The notes beneath the pieces were generated by a model. That model was not told the DNA's origin, ran no database searches, and was given only the letters and a program-made list of their open reading frames with translations. Below, in pieces: positions 61,780-63,932 of a stretch of DNA of 64,000 nt. Origin of the DNA: Uloborus plumipes (Eukaryota > Arthropoda > Arachnida > Araneae > Uloboridae). The stretch spans positions 1 through 64,000 of the forward strand of contig JAXGGA010003939.1 of assembly GCA_038373865.1 (NCBI GenBank), written 5' to 3'. The stretch's first letter is position 1. Each line of letters opens with the position of its first letter. The position numbers were made by a program, and so were the translations under genes.

Positions 61780-63932
61780 TATCTTTATGAGAAACATTTG
61801 ATGTCAAAGTCAAGGTTGTTAAAATTTGATTTTTAGTTTTCATCTCCCCCCCCCCCAAAAGGATCCTGTCCCGTATTTGCAGTTCTTAAATCTGGCAACC
61901 CTGGGTGAGATACAAGCAGGGCTTGATAAAATCCAGCTTTTTTTTTTAATAAGCCCAGCTCCCTCCCCCCCCCCCTGGATTTTTGATGATAAACCCAGGC
62001 TTTTTCATTTTTTAAAAATCATTCAGTTTTTATTTACATTGTATACCAAACTAAAACTTGCTGCATTTACTTTTCATATAATCAGGGAAACCCTAAAGTG
62101 AGGTCACCATGACCTCCTAAAATGTTCTTATTTGGTAAATTTGGAAAAAGTATTGCAATGTTGTTTAAGTGCCTATTGGCTTCCTTTTTGTTTATGTATG
62201 TGCAACACTCATGTTTTATCATTCGGTTAAATTTAAAGTTTCATTTCGTAAACTGTTTTTATCCCTTCCAAAAATTTAAGTTTGGGGAACCCCTGTGTTG
62301 AGCTACATATTTTTAATCATGCATCTACTTTTACTCAAATAAATTGCAAAAAATGTCAAAATTAAAGAAAAAAAATATGAATTTAACAACAGATTCATAT
62401 TTATGATTTTTTTTCTAAAACATGGTCCTTTAAAAACGAAACATTTACCTCTATTCAGAAAAAAATATGTGAGTAACATTTTGAAATTGTGCTTATTGTA
62501 ATCCCAAAATACACTCGGTAGAAATATATTTTTTAGTTAGTCCCCACAACTTATGACTACGTTTTACAATAAAGGGAGCAGCATAAACCATAAAATGAAT
62601 CATACCAAGTATTTTTTAATTTGGTGCAAGAAATTGGAAATAAAAATGTAAATATTAAAATTAGTAATTTCAAGTCACATAATAAATTATGCATACAATA
62701 ATGTGGGAACAGGCTGTCCATAGTTGAGTATTGATAGTTGCACTTTAAGGAATAAGGCACAGCCATCACGCTGGTTGGCTACTTATATCTGATTTCATGT
62801 CATTATTATAAAGTAATAAAGTAACCTTTTTACTTGACAAACTTGCTGTAAGCAGCTATTAAAAAAAATATTCTCTGTTTCAGTTTATCAAAAGATGTTT
62901 TCAAATAATGCAAAAACAAAGAAAGAATTGTTGCTTTTTTGGTCTTCTAAGTATTTAAACAATAATAAAAATAAGTGAAATTCAATGTAGTTTTAATTTC
63001 TTATAAATAACTAGCAATTTAATAAATCGCTTGGAGAGAAAGTTAGCAATTTCGAAACCAGGTGATGACCAAGTTTAAACATTTTAACAAACTAAATGTC
63101 ATTACTAAATTTAAGTGTAAAAAGTGTATTTTAATTAACTTTAAATAAATAATGAATTCAAATTGCTTGAGTTTTTTTGTCACATATAATATGGTGTACT
63201 TAGTTGTTAAAAAAGTCTCAGTATTTTTGGTTTCCAGAAGTTGGCATGTCTGAATTATCATTAAATCTTATTTACAGATTGAATGATAGAATTTGTATAT
63301 AAAGGTTTCTTGTGGTATGTTCAATTGGTTTTTGCTAATAGTATCTTTCTGTGTTTTCCAAATTTATTTCAAACTTCAATTGCATGATTTTGAAAAATGC
63401 TATCGTTTACATGTCTGACTACATATTTACTCTAAATTTTTGCTTCTTTTGTCTAACACAATTTAGCTGTGAACACTAAACTTTTTTTAGCACTGTGACT
63501 AATTGAAATTAGTGTTATAAAACTGTTAAGAGCTGCTAATTTTTGAACTCAATAACTATAGTTTAAACTAAATTGTCCTTTGTTGTTAAATTTACTTTTT
63601 CAGTTCAATTCATGTGTAAAACAAGTTTTTTATTGTTACAGAAAATATTATGAAAATACTATATCTAATTTTATAAAATGTTTATTTATTTGATCTGAGA
63701 AAGTGGGACTTTATATTAAGATAATTCATTCTAGTTTTATTGCGTGTTTTTATCATTAATTCAAACTTCCTCTTATTTATTTTGTTCTAATTCAGCTAAT
63801 TTCATTTTTTGTTACATTTCCTTTTCAGTTGAATGTATTGCAGCTGAAAAAAGCAGAAGTGCTAAATAAAATTGATTTGAAAATTACTGAGGCCAATCAA
63901 AAAGTGAAGGAATTGAAGGAGGGAATCTCATT
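514..63932 (+). CDS. TTC3: E3 ubiquitin-protein ligase TTC3/DZIP3-like, partial (17 internal exons)
   Basis: Joined exons: 514-594, 685-794, 1314-1440, 3280-3489, 3571-3663, 18013-18059, 20481-20911, 25631-25683, 30577-30677, 32008-32181, 33543-33662, 35047-36448, 45909-46127, 50560-50708, 51387-51605, 55744-55840, 63829-63932. Every junction has AG acceptor and GT donor, and the phases carry through all 17 without a stop (3737 nt, 1245 codons plus 2 nt). Residue numbers below count from the first exon seen. Layout: TPR-like helices (1-106), Cys/His-rich module (107-207), Lys/Ser-rich linker (208-515), helical domain with HGPL and EFPIEA motifs (about 516-580), low-complexity tail (to 983), coiled coil (984-1245). 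TTC3 family members are RING E3 ligases that ubiquitinate targets; TTC3 of vertebrates acts on phosphorylated AKT. The RING, the start codon and the promoter are outside the window, so ligase activity is inferred from family only. TTC3 is preferred over DZIP3 because of the TPR-like start. Constitutive phase-0 microexons could be missed. Confidence 0.8.
685..794 (+). CDS. TTC3: TTC3-like exon b (TPR-like)
   Basis: Phase 0 in, 2 nt out. The peptide starts DLQKCIDILHEIRQEH and goes on to YYGLALAFLKLNR, a second TPR-like helix pair. Only a 90-nt intron (595-684) separates it from the preceding exon. TPR repeats in this family are protein-binding scaffolds at the N-terminal side of the ligase. 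Confidence 0.8.
795..1313. other. Intron, AT-rich, no feature seen
   Basis: T-rich sequence with a short ACACAC stretch near 1282-1290. No repeat with clear ends and no coding potential were recognised. Confidence 0.5.
1314..1440 (+). CDS. TTC3: TTC3-like exon c
   Basis: Enters in phase 2 (CG+A makes Arg) and leaves in phase 0 at donor gtaaga. It encodes a last TPR-like helix (FKDSLSFSKKVEEFLNKG) followed by a proline-rich segment with WPGLTQPIPET. The latter resembles the spacer between TPRs and the cysteine-rich module in TTC3/DZIP3 proteins. Confidence 0.8.
1441..3279. other. Intron with a possible minus-strand Helitron end and unassigned repeat sequence
   Basis: Most of the intron shows nothing I can name. 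At 2397-2413 the minus strand reads CCGGGTACCCGG followed by CTAG and T, which is the form of a Helitron 3' terminus. The matching 5' TC end was not found, so the extent to the right (perhaps to about 3200) is uncertain. Confidence 0.35.
2397..2430 (-). mobile_element. Candidate Helitron 3' terminus (minus strand)
   Basis: A perfect 12-bp palindrome CCGGGTACCCGG sits next to CTAG, with T beyond it, when read on the minus strand. Helitrons end in a short GC-rich hairpin just before CTRR and insert between A and T. The second Helitron at 52626-54203 has the same arrangement. There is no helicase or Rep coding sequence and no confirmed left end. It could be a chance palindrome or a fragment. Confidence 0.35.
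3280..3489 (+). CDS. TTC3: TTC3-like exon d (Cys/His-rich module)
   Basis: 70 codons, phase 0 to 0, donor gtaatt. The central part has regularly spaced cysteines and histidines: VCRYEIC, then CISCSEQC, then YHITCW. This C-x2-C-x3-C-x4-H-x3-C pattern is typical of a zinc-binding module. The CSLQYHITCWRSMK stretch is the feature that most strongly points to the TTC3/DZIP3 family. Confidence 0.85.
3571..3663 (+). CDS. TTC3: TTC3-like exon e (end of Cys-rich module)
   Basis: 31 codons, phase 0 to 0. It contains DFLNKNCLTPDCDGSV, adding a C-x4-C pair that closes the cysteine-rich module, then a charged tail. The intron before it is only 81 nt (3490-3570), while the one after it is 14.3 kb and packed with transposons. 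Confidence 0.85.
4313..7061. mobile_element. 2.75-kb foldback element with about 1.35-kb near-perfect arms
   Basis: Arms at 4313-5660 and 5710-7061 are inverted copies with few mismatches; the unpaired centre is about 49 bp. The ends read GGGTCATTCCATTTTAAATC in both arms. It sits inside Penelope copy 2. Comparison with the uninterrupted Penelope at 11625-11640 gives a 4-bp duplication AAAT (4309-4312 and 7062-7065); a 6-bp CAAATG reading with a shorter end is equally consistent. No transposase frame is present in either arm. Superfamily is not assigned. If transcribed in the host pre-mRNA it would form a very long hairpin. Confidence 0.85.
7315..7572. mobile_element. hAT MITE (258 bp) in Penelope copy 2
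   Basis: Ends CAGGGGCGGATACAAG and, inverted, CAAGGGCAGATCCAG are the typical hAT-like CAGGGGCGGATCCAG form. It is flanked by an exact 8-bp duplication AAAGTAGG (7307-7314, 7573-7580). The surrounding Penelope sequence resumes without loss on either side. No coding capacity. Confidence 0.85.
7906..9330. other. Intronic sequence, nothing identified
   Basis: Mixed AT-rich sequence. A short segment near 8773-8792 (gaggattgacaagaatc) recurs at about 9699-9715, suggesting pieces of one older repeat on both sides of the Penelope terminal region. No coding frame is supported. Confidence 0.4.
9345..9385 (+). ncRNA. Hammerhead-like motif in Penelope left terminal repeat
   Basis: A small hairpin (GGG to 5'-GCC) is followed at 9371 by GAAAC, then ACGTGTA. 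This has the order stem II, GAAA box, very short stem III, cleavage site of a hammerhead ribozyme. The triplet is GTA rather than GTC and the CUGANGA box is degenerate (around gacaagg), so self-cleavage is doubtful. Hammerhead motifs in Penelope terminal repeats are known. Confidence 0.35.
10085..11903 (+). pseudogene. Penelope-like reverse transcriptase / GIY-YIG endonuclease, interrupted
   Basis: First part (to 10610): ALPKVHKTGIPFRPIIS, then SFDVKFLFTNVPIEGAL, then GLAMGNPL, the conserved early RT blocks of Penelope elements. A 323-bp MITE then breaks the frame exactly within the GLAMGxPLSP block. The second part (from 10938) resumes with SPILSDIYMHYFE, then the catalytic YVDD in VRYVDDCFVL, a connector, and a GIY-YIG nuclease (GIYKINC..., YIGQTQRALKFRLKEH) up to the TAG at 11901-11903. 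In copy 2 this is the region missing upstream of YVDD. The product would reverse-transcribe the element RNA at a target nicked by its own nuclease. It is dead here because of the MITE and the lack of a clear N-terminus. Confidence 0.85.
10612..10934. mobile_element. piggyBac-like MITE with TTAA duplication (323 bp)
   Basis: Flanked by TTAA on both sides (10608-10611, 10935-10938). Perfect inverted ends CCCTCTCGCTGCG / CGCAGCGAGAGGG. TTAA targets with ends starting CC are typical of piggyBac. Removing the element and one TTAA restores the Penelope RT reading (G N P L S P I L) in frame, which proves the insertion. Internally it is locally GC-rich with CGCGGG repeats and has no transposase. Confidence 0.9.
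12305..12350 (+). ncRNA. Hammerhead-like motif in Penelope right terminal repeat
   Basis: GGGG (12315-12318) can pair with CCCC (12329-12332), followed by GAAAC (12333-12337) and ACGTGTC, ending in the canonical cleavage triplet GTC. The palindromic ACGT would give the very short stem III known from dimer-active hammerheads. The upstream CUGANGA box is replaced by something like TTTGAGA, so the motif may be decayed. Confidence 0.45.
12460..13102. other. Intronic sequence between elements, nothing identified
   Basis: AT-rich sequence without recognisable ends or coding homology. Short frames here have no family signature. Confidence 0.4.
13111..17379. mobile_element. 4.27-kb hAT-like element, TIR TAGGGTGGAGCGAAAA
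   Basis: Exact 8-bp target duplication ATGCACAG at 13103-13110 and 17380-17387. The inverted ends begin TAGGGTGGAGCGAAAA, and a second inverted pair lies further in (TTGATCTCCCTTCGC near 13232, its complement near 17258). It carries degraded minus-strand coding sequence (see 13870-14721). Around 15680-15990 there is a diverged tandem duplication of roughly 180 bp (both copies contain TGCATCTTGCAAA). The 637-bp MITE at 21036-21672 has the same terminus and may be a deletion derivative or relative. Confidence 0.8.
13870..14721 (-). pseudogene. Decayed transposon protein in the TAGGGTG element
   Basis: The minus strand has three consecutive open stretches separated by stops and frameshifts. The most upstream (14721 down to 14527) is charged. 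Then 14522-14288 has LPSLAKACDQIGVSDRSASA and VWPIDRSKAIDRSKI. About 14060-13880 has VIGCDGMNVNTGT and, in shifted frames, GVIRRLEE and LSGDIGKRL. I associate these blocks with a widespread arthropod transposon-borne protein, from memory and without a search; the enzymatic role is unknown. It lies inside an element with clean ends, so it is probably the element's own former protein. Confidence 0.45.
17388..18012. other. End of the 14.3-kb intron, no feature seen
   Basis: AT-rich sequence leading to the acceptor TAG at 18010-18012. No repeat ends or coding signal recognised. Confidence 0.5.
18013..18059 (+). CDS. TTC3: TTC3-like exon f (short basic linker)
   Basis: 47 nt, phase 0 in, 2 nt out, donor gtaagt. 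It encodes FASSEIKKPQKIKKS, and the split Lys codon continues with LEKKSDAKEEKKKKRR in the next exon. The continuous Lys-rich character across the junction supports this small exon. It is the least independently supported of the set because of its size. Confidence 0.65.
18060..19055. other. Intronic sequence, nothing identified
   Basis: AT-rich. A minus-strand frame at 18715-19095 overlaps the MITE at 19063 and has no recognisable domain, so it is not treated as a gene. Confidence 0.4.
19063..19367. mobile_element. MITE with CCCTGTGGCAGA ends (305 bp)
   Basis: Inverted ends CCCTGTGGCAGA flanked by TCAGTAA on both sides (19056-19062 and 19368-19374); an 8-bp reading TCAGTAAC is possible if one C is shared with the terminus. 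This fits a hAT or P-type duplication. No coding capacity. Confidence 0.65.
19905..20342 (+). other. Unrecognised Lys/Cys-rich open frame in an intron
   Basis: A 145-codon frame open to a TAA. From residue 34 it reads MAPKGLKVTPGSINF and onward with four to five scattered cysteines. No domain is recognised. It lies in the intron upstream of exon g on the host strand, has no splice support, and could be a remnant of a transposon protein or chance. Confidence 0.2.
20481..20911 (+). CDS. TTC3: TTC3-like exon g (Lys/Ser/Glu-rich linker)
   Basis: 431 nt, phase 2 in, phase 1 out, donor gtaagt. The start is strongly basic (KEEKKKKRRN), which could act as a nuclear localisation signal (inference). 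The rest is rich in Ser, Glu, Asp and Thr (for example SSSSKLSQNETESEVSSSAP). Likely intrinsically disordered, with abundant potential phosphorylation sites. No structured domain. Confidence 0.8.
21036..21672. mobile_element. Palindromic MITE, TIR TAGGGTGAGGCGAAAA (637 bp)
   Basis: The two halves are inverted copies over nearly their whole length (about 300 bp each, containing GGTGGCGCTGCGATCGC and its complement). Flanks ATAAAGAT and ATGTAGAT match at 6 of 8 positions, consistent with an aged 8-bp duplication. The terminus matches the 4.27-kb element at 13111-17379. Confidence 0.75.
22012..23518. mobile_element. hAT-like element with TTCCGGTATTTT subterminal repeats (1.5 kb)
   Basis: Ends CAGGGGTGATTGTG and, inverted, CAGGGATGATTGTG. 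The left end is followed by three copies of TTCCGGTATTTT; the right has one related GGTATTTTTG. Flanking sequence gatatc / gattatc is suggestive but not an exact duplication. The interior has diverged repeats (around 22130-22400 and 22780-23000, each with a GATGCCTTCATTTT- or TGCC-like block followed by AAATAAATGAAA-like sequence) that resemble those inside the 43665-45287 element. No transposase frame. Confidence 0.6.
23519..24927. other. Intronic sequence with a possible LINE tail
   Basis: Mostly unassigned. At about 24299-24380 the plus strand reads RVIDIWNS followed by stops and fragments, like the C-terminal end of a CR1/Jockey-type LINE reverse transcriptase. The match is very short. 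The rest shows no structure. Confidence 0.3.
24929..25183. mobile_element. Small inverted-repeat MITE (about 255 bp)
   Basis: Left arm AGTATACAGCCGTGCTAAG and right arm CTTAGCACGGCAGTATACT are inverted copies, extending inward through AAAAGTGGTATCTGC and its complement. Both arms end in a GCCACC-type block. No clear target duplication and no coding capacity. Confidence 0.65.
25631..25683 (+). CDS. TTC3: TTC3-like exon h
   Basis: 53 nt, phase 1 in, phase 0 out, donor gtatgt. Encodes VDVDPFSEGKEDTSPGNS, an acidic segment continuing the disordered linker. Both splice signals fit and the phase joins exon g to exon i without a stop. Confidence 0.7.
25684..26353. other. Intron with copies of a GCAG-TACTGCC motif
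   Basis: No gene. Fragments of a recurring motif (GCAGATACTGCCNTTTACCTGCC) occur here on the minus strand near 26071-26096 and, degraded, near 26268-26345. See the finding on this motif. Confidence 0.4.
26477..26540. repeat. (TA)n microsatellite
   Basis: About 30 uninterrupted TA units preceded by a run of A. Open frames across it are translation artefacts of the dinucleotide. Confidence 0.95.
26765..27097 (-). pseudogene. hAT transposase N-terminal fragment with BED-type zinc finger
   Basis: The Met at 27097 begins MSKICSFNEKWKTEF, followed by KMFCDVCSRACMKNSF, GCTNFQHSTLLRHI: a CxxC pair and an H-x5-H pair in BED-finger spacing, as in transposases related to ZNF862/KIAA1586-like host proteins. 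The frame then ends at 26765 with no RNase H-like catalytic domain, so this is the DNA-binding end of a truncated transposase lying inside an element with preserved termini. Confidence 0.6.
27571..27862 (+). mobile_element. tRNA-derived SINE, copy 1
   Basis: The head is tRNA-like with an A box TGGCCCGATCGG and a B box GGTTCGATCCC, the internal promoter of RNA polymerase III. An unrelated body follows, ending GTGTGAAGTGAAG. A 16-bp target duplication TGTCGGAGTCCAAGCG (27555-27570, 27863-27878) shows LINE-assisted insertion. It is nested in the hAT element. About 290 bp long and similar throughout to copy 2 at 58597. Confidence 0.9.
28165..29343. other. Intronic sequence, nothing firmly identified
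   Basis: AT-rich. A C/G-rich patch near 28970-29020 (CAGGGGCACTGC followed by G runs) looks like the edge of a hAT-type repeat but lacks a partner. A palindromic GGAGGTCGCAATGACCTCC lies at 29189-29207. Confidence 0.4.
29350..30324. mobile_element. hAT-like element with TACGCATTT subterminal repeats (975 bp)
   Basis: Ends CAGGGCTGCCAAC in both arms; AGCGAT repeated on both sides (29344-29349, 30325-30330) is a 6-bp target duplication. The left end is followed by four copies of (C/T)TACGCATTT-like sequence within 90 bp; the right end has three CTACACTT copies. A run of G is at 30219-30228. No transposase frame. Confidence 0.8.
30577..30677 (+). CDS. TTC3: TTC3-like exon i
   Basis: 101 nt, phase 0 in, 2 nt out, donor gtagtg. 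Encodes KNAEIMITKSRPVSKFKGKS then LKWYEFAENSFIS. The aromatic/basic LKWYEFAE piece may be a short binding motif but I do not recognise it. Confidence 0.7.
30678..32007. other. Intron, no feature seen
   Basis: AT-rich sequence with no recognised repeat ends. It terminates in a T-rich tract and TAG acceptor. Confidence 0.5.
32008..32181 (+). CDS. TTC3: TTC3-like exon j with coding 24-bp tandem repeat
   Basis: 174 nt, phase 2 to 2, donor gtaagt. The middle has four tandem 8-residue units (NSYVPNEM, NSYVPNER, HSHVPNER, HPPVPNDI), encoded by a 24-bp repeat with the near-constant block TGTTCCTAATGA. It ends VQYGDAFWSTHEAE. The repeat probably arose by slippage and may vary in number between individuals. 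Confidence 0.8.
32231..32703. mobile_element. MITE with TAGGGTAAGTGCTCC ends (473 bp)
   Basis: Inverted ends TAGGGTAAGTGCTCCA, flanked by TA on both sides, consistent with a Tc1/mariner-type TA duplication. The blocks AGTAGTCGGCC and AGTAGTTGGCC recur subterminally in both orientations. It starts only 49 bp after exon j. No coding capacity. Confidence 0.75.
32807..33414. mobile_element. hAT MITE with CAGGGCC ends (608 bp)
   Basis: Ends CAGGGCCGTATTTAAGG and, inverted, CAGGGCCTAAGCAG, with an exact 8-bp duplication ATCTAGTA (32799-32806, 33415-33422). Contains a C run near 33221-33232. No coding capacity. Confidence 0.85.
33543..33662 (+). CDS. TTC3: TTC3-like exon k
   Basis: 120 nt, phase 2 to 2, donor gtaagc. 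Encodes FPPLPGSENSSHYAVACQNK then DLSSPPDTYFDEVLEKNIF. Proline/serine-rich, leading into the helical domain encoded by the next exon. Confidence 0.75.
33663..35046. other. Intron, no feature seen
   Basis: AT-rich. A plus-strand 65-codon frame at 34138 has no recognisable features and no supporting context. Confidence 0.5.
35047..36448 (+). CDS. TTC3: TTC3-like exon l (helical domain and long low-complexity region)
   Basis: 1402 nt, phase 2 in, phase 0 out. It opens YLEEFLSFHGPLKIDDPILI, then LSEFPIEANVLIADSGGISE and FLKKDLHFAV, the helical domain shared by TTC3, DZIP3 and RBM44. After about 75 residues it becomes a 390-residue charged, Ser/Glu/Lys-rich region with loosely repeated units built on EKIS-x-x-xV (for example EEKISDKVVEEGIS, QEKISDEAVRAM). 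The rest is probably disordered. As the largest exon with no stop over 467 codons, it anchors the gene model. Confidence 0.9.
37822..42814. mobile_element. Possible intermediate nested element with CAGGGGCCCTACTCT ends
   Basis: CAGGGGCCCTACTCT near 37822 and AGAGTAGGGCCCC ending near 42814 are inverted, and each is accompanied inward by a TGACGTC-containing block. No exact target duplication is seen, so it may be an old insertion or part of the surrounding element. Confidence 0.4.
38414..41483. mobile_element. hAT-like element with ATTACG subterminal arrays (3.07 kb)
   Basis: Ends CAGGCTTGGAGT in both arms with exact 8-bp duplication TCAGGCTT (38406-38413, 41484-41491). Both termini carry about 180-210 bp of reiterated ATTACG/TAATCG hexamers, oppositely oriented. 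The interior (38650-41200) has only short frames (for example 39766-39963, 40169-40441) with no transposase motif. A perfect 12-bp-stem hairpin with a 3-nt loop lies near 40206-40232. Nested inside the 36685-43400 element. Confidence 0.85.
43480..45398. repeat. Second 3' end of the GGCCAAC hAT family, split by another hAT
   Basis: 43480-43659 and 45288-45398 together repeat the 3' end of the preceding element (about 43100-43395), including CAGCCTCCTGACACTTAATC and TTTTTTCAAAAAGTCTTCGCG. The gap is the element at 43665-45287. No left terminus of this second copy is seen, so it is a partial or rearranged copy. Confidence 0.7.
43665..45287. mobile_element. hAT-like element with 5-bp duplication and CGGACCCTTCACAAA repeats (1.6 kb)
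   Basis: Ends CAGGGGTCTGGCCAG and, inverted, CAGGGGTCTGTCCAG, flanked by TAGAC on both sides (43660-43664, 45288-45292); the empty site is confirmed by the related sequence at 43275-43290. The left end carries four roughly 31-bp tandem repeats beginning CGGACCCTTCACAAA; the right end has several TTTTCACAAAATT(G/A)TTT copies. The interior contains diverged repeats similar to those in 22012-23518. A 5-bp duplication fits hAT5-type elements. No transposase. Confidence 0.8.
45293..45908. other. Repeat remnant then unassigned intron
   Basis: After the hAT 3' remnant (to 45398) nothing further is recognised up to the exon at 45909. Confidence 0.5.
45909..46127 (+). CDS. TTC3: TTC3-like exon m (coiled coil start)
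   Basis: 73 codons, phase 0 to 0, donor gttagt. The peptide passes from TTMLSKGTMTTDESLDRMKE into a long amphipathic helix (IIGLLQDKERVSLEKYKLME and on) with heptad-like hydrophobic spacing. This starts the coiled coil that in TTC3-type ligases precedes the RING. Confidence 0.85.
46128..48149. other. Intron with one MITE and a motif copy
   Basis: Apart from the inverted-repeat MITE at 47554-47805 and a copy of the GCAGATACTGCC motif at 47134-47168, nothing is recognised. No coding frame with support. Confidence 0.4.
47554..47805. mobile_element. MITE with TTGGATGG(T/C)GTTATGC ends (252 bp)
   Basis: The left end (TTGGATGGTGTTATGCAAAA, then AGGAGTTAACCCAC) and the right end are inverted copies over about 36 bp with one mismatch. 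Target duplication is not clear because the flanks are palindromic (AATT). No coding capacity. Confidence 0.7.
48157..50342. mobile_element. hAT-like element with CCTAAAATT subterminal repeats (2.2 kb)
   Basis: Ends CAGGGCTCGCA in both arms. CTTAACCC at 48150-48157 and 50343-50350 gives an 8-bp duplication if the first C of the terminus is shared (7 bp otherwise). Both ends carry several copies of CCTAAAATT-like sequence (at least six on the left within 110 bp). No transposase frame in the interior. Confidence 0.75.
50560..50708 (+). CDS. TTC3: TTC3-like exon n (coiled coil)
   Basis: 149 nt, phase 0 in, 2 nt out, donor gtgagt. Encodes VASEELREKMAENEKLRNKV then LQIALQKSKETNELFEREQK, continuous heptad-type coiled coil. 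Confidence 0.85.
50709..51386. other. Intron, no feature seen
   Basis: AT-rich sequence with no recognised repeat or coding signal. Confidence 0.5.
51387..51605 (+). CDS. TTC3: TTC3-like exon o (coiled coil)
   Basis: 219 nt, phase 2 to 2, donor gtacgt. Encodes LDKNLQQKKEKASKESERLQ and on through AEKLAETEKMYKKSNEKLQL, a strongly charged coiled coil. Confidence 0.85.
52017..52481 (+). pseudogene. CR1/Jockey-type LINE reverse transcriptase C-terminal fragment
   Basis: Reads LVRPHLEYAVQFWSPYLKKD, LERVQRRATRLVNGF, LEQRRTRGDMIQLFKF, the end of a non-LTR retrotransposon RT. A TGA at 52398-52400 replaces the Trp codon of the usual WNSLP motif; the same frame then continues NSLPEEAVRSKGVDSFKRAI to a TAA at 52479-52481. 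It is 5'-truncated, as LINE copies usually are. Such a LINE could have mobilised the SINEs in this window, but their 3' ends were not matched. Confidence 0.85.
53117..53202. mobile_element. 86-bp hAT MITE in the Helitron
   Basis: Ends CAGGGTTGCCAGAAGTAGTA and, inverted, CAGGGTGGCCAGAAAAATAC, flanked by TTTCC on both sides (5-bp duplication). It contains three or four AGTAGTATTTTT-like repeats, so it is almost nothing but termini and subterminal repeats. Confidence 0.7.
53562..54050. repeat. Truncated copy of the TTGGCGA palindromic repeat
   Basis: Parallels 54868-55294 from the TTTTACCCC block to the right end CACGTAAAAGGAGG, including TTGGCGATATATCGCCAA and several half-sites. The left terminus CTTCCTTTTACG is missing. 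It lies within the Helitron, so it was either captured or inserted there. Confidence 0.7.
54555..55294. mobile_element. TA-flanked MITE with TTGGCGA palindromes (740 bp)
   Basis: Ends CTTCCTTTTACG and CGTAAAAGGAAG, flanked by TA on each side, as for Tc1/mariner derivatives. The right half has a dense cluster of TTGGCGACATATCGCCAA-type palindromes and AAATTTGTCGC half-sites. No transposase. Confidence 0.75.
55365..55495. repeat. Fragment of a CAGGGGCGGATCCAG-type hAT MITE
   Basis: GGCAGATCCAGCTTCTGG near 55374 and CTTCTGGATCCGCGCCCTG near 55464 are inverted, similar to the ends of 7315-7572. A C run lies near 55445-55458. No target duplication, so it is degraded or only partly preserved. Confidence 0.5.
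55744..55840 (+). CDS. TTC3: TTC3-like exon p (coiled coil)
   Basis: 97 nt, phase 2 in, phase 0 out, donor gtgagt. Encodes TESQAAFEHLNELVASLTNE then KLESIKRAVKAE, helical. Confidence 0.8.
56011..58458 (+). mobile_element. Nearly intact autonomous-type hAT transposon (2448 bp)
   Basis: Inverted ends CAGAGCTGTCCAACTG / CAGGGCTGTCCAACTG, each followed by a GGCCCGC-type block, and an exact 8-bp duplication ATTTGAAC (56003-56010, 58459-58466). It carries a single long transposase gene in the host orientation. The preserved ends and coding sequence make this one of the youngest elements in the window. Confidence 0.95.
56513..58309 (+). pseudogene. hAT transposase, GTF2IRD2/ZBED-like, one in-frame stop
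   Basis: 598 codons from the Met of MSKKRKIESEN (chosen over 56486 because it begins the conserved basic start) to TAA at 58309. In order: BED-type finger (CMICMQIV then KRHYTSLH, about residues 40-65); RNase H-like core with CIDESTDQSD and IVTDGAKAMVG, carrying the first two catalytic acids; VRWLSAGN; C-terminal dimerisation segment (SAFSVMNSIK, SLLDLLRLA). The frame is unbroken except for one TAA at 57374-57376, after GKSVK, where reading resumes at once in the same frame with TETLKKVVKV. The protein would cut and paste the element by binding its ends. As it stands, translation would stop after residue 287, before the C-terminal half of the core. Confidence 0.9.
58597..58884 (+). mobile_element. 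tRNA-derived SINE, copy 2
   Basis: Similar to copy 1 along its whole length: tRNA-like head with an A box (TAGCCCGATCGG) and a B box changed to GGTTCTATCCC, body, then GTGTGAAG tail. Flanked by a 13-bp duplication AGACTGCTGAGTT (58584-58596, 58885-58897). Same orientation as the host gene. The altered B box may weaken its RNA polymerase III promoter. Confidence 0.9.
59235..59360 (+). mobile_element. Solo Penelope terminal fragment with hammerhead-like motif
   Basis: After a poly-T tract, GGCATTCCTTGTAACGCC, GAAAC (59261-59265), AGTTGTC and CTGCAGTATCCCTG match the terminal parts of the Penelope element at 9338-12420. Stem II would pair GGC with GCC, and the cleavage triplet is GTC. The CUGANGA box is not preserved. 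No RT follows. Confidence 0.55.
59361..60424. other. Intronic sequence, nothing identified
   Basis: No repeat ends or coding homology recognised; a short CA repeat lies at 60380-60393. Confidence 0.4.
60433..61903. mobile_element. hAT-like element with GTCCCG subterminal repeats (1.47 kb)
   Basis: Ends CAGGGTTGCCAGA in both arms; flanks TGTGAGAT and GGTGAGAT match at 7 of 8. The left end has at least five GTCCCG or CGGGAC blocks within 110 bp, the right has GTCCCGTATTTG. The interior has a 47-bp exact tandem duplication (about 61278-61371) and a run of about 47 T (61731-61778). No transposase. Confidence 0.8.
61278..61371. repeat. 47-bp tandem duplication
   Basis: Two adjacent identical copies starting GCATTTTGAAAAAGTACATA. 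Inside the GTCCCG hAT element. Confidence 0.9.
61912..63828. other. Last intron part, no firm feature
   Basis: AT-rich. C runs near 61965-61976. A palindrome GAGGTCACCATGACCTC at 62101-62117 resembles one at 29190-29206. No gene. The intron ends at acceptor CAG 63826-63828. Confidence 0.45.
63829..63932 (+). CDS. TTC3: TTC3-like exon q (coiled coil, last exon seen)
   Basis: 104 nt, phase 0 in, 2 nt out, donor gtacgt. Encodes LNVLQLKKAEVLNKIDLKIT then EANQKVKELKEGIS. The donor shows the gene continues past the window, where the RING finger is expected. Confidence 0.8.
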
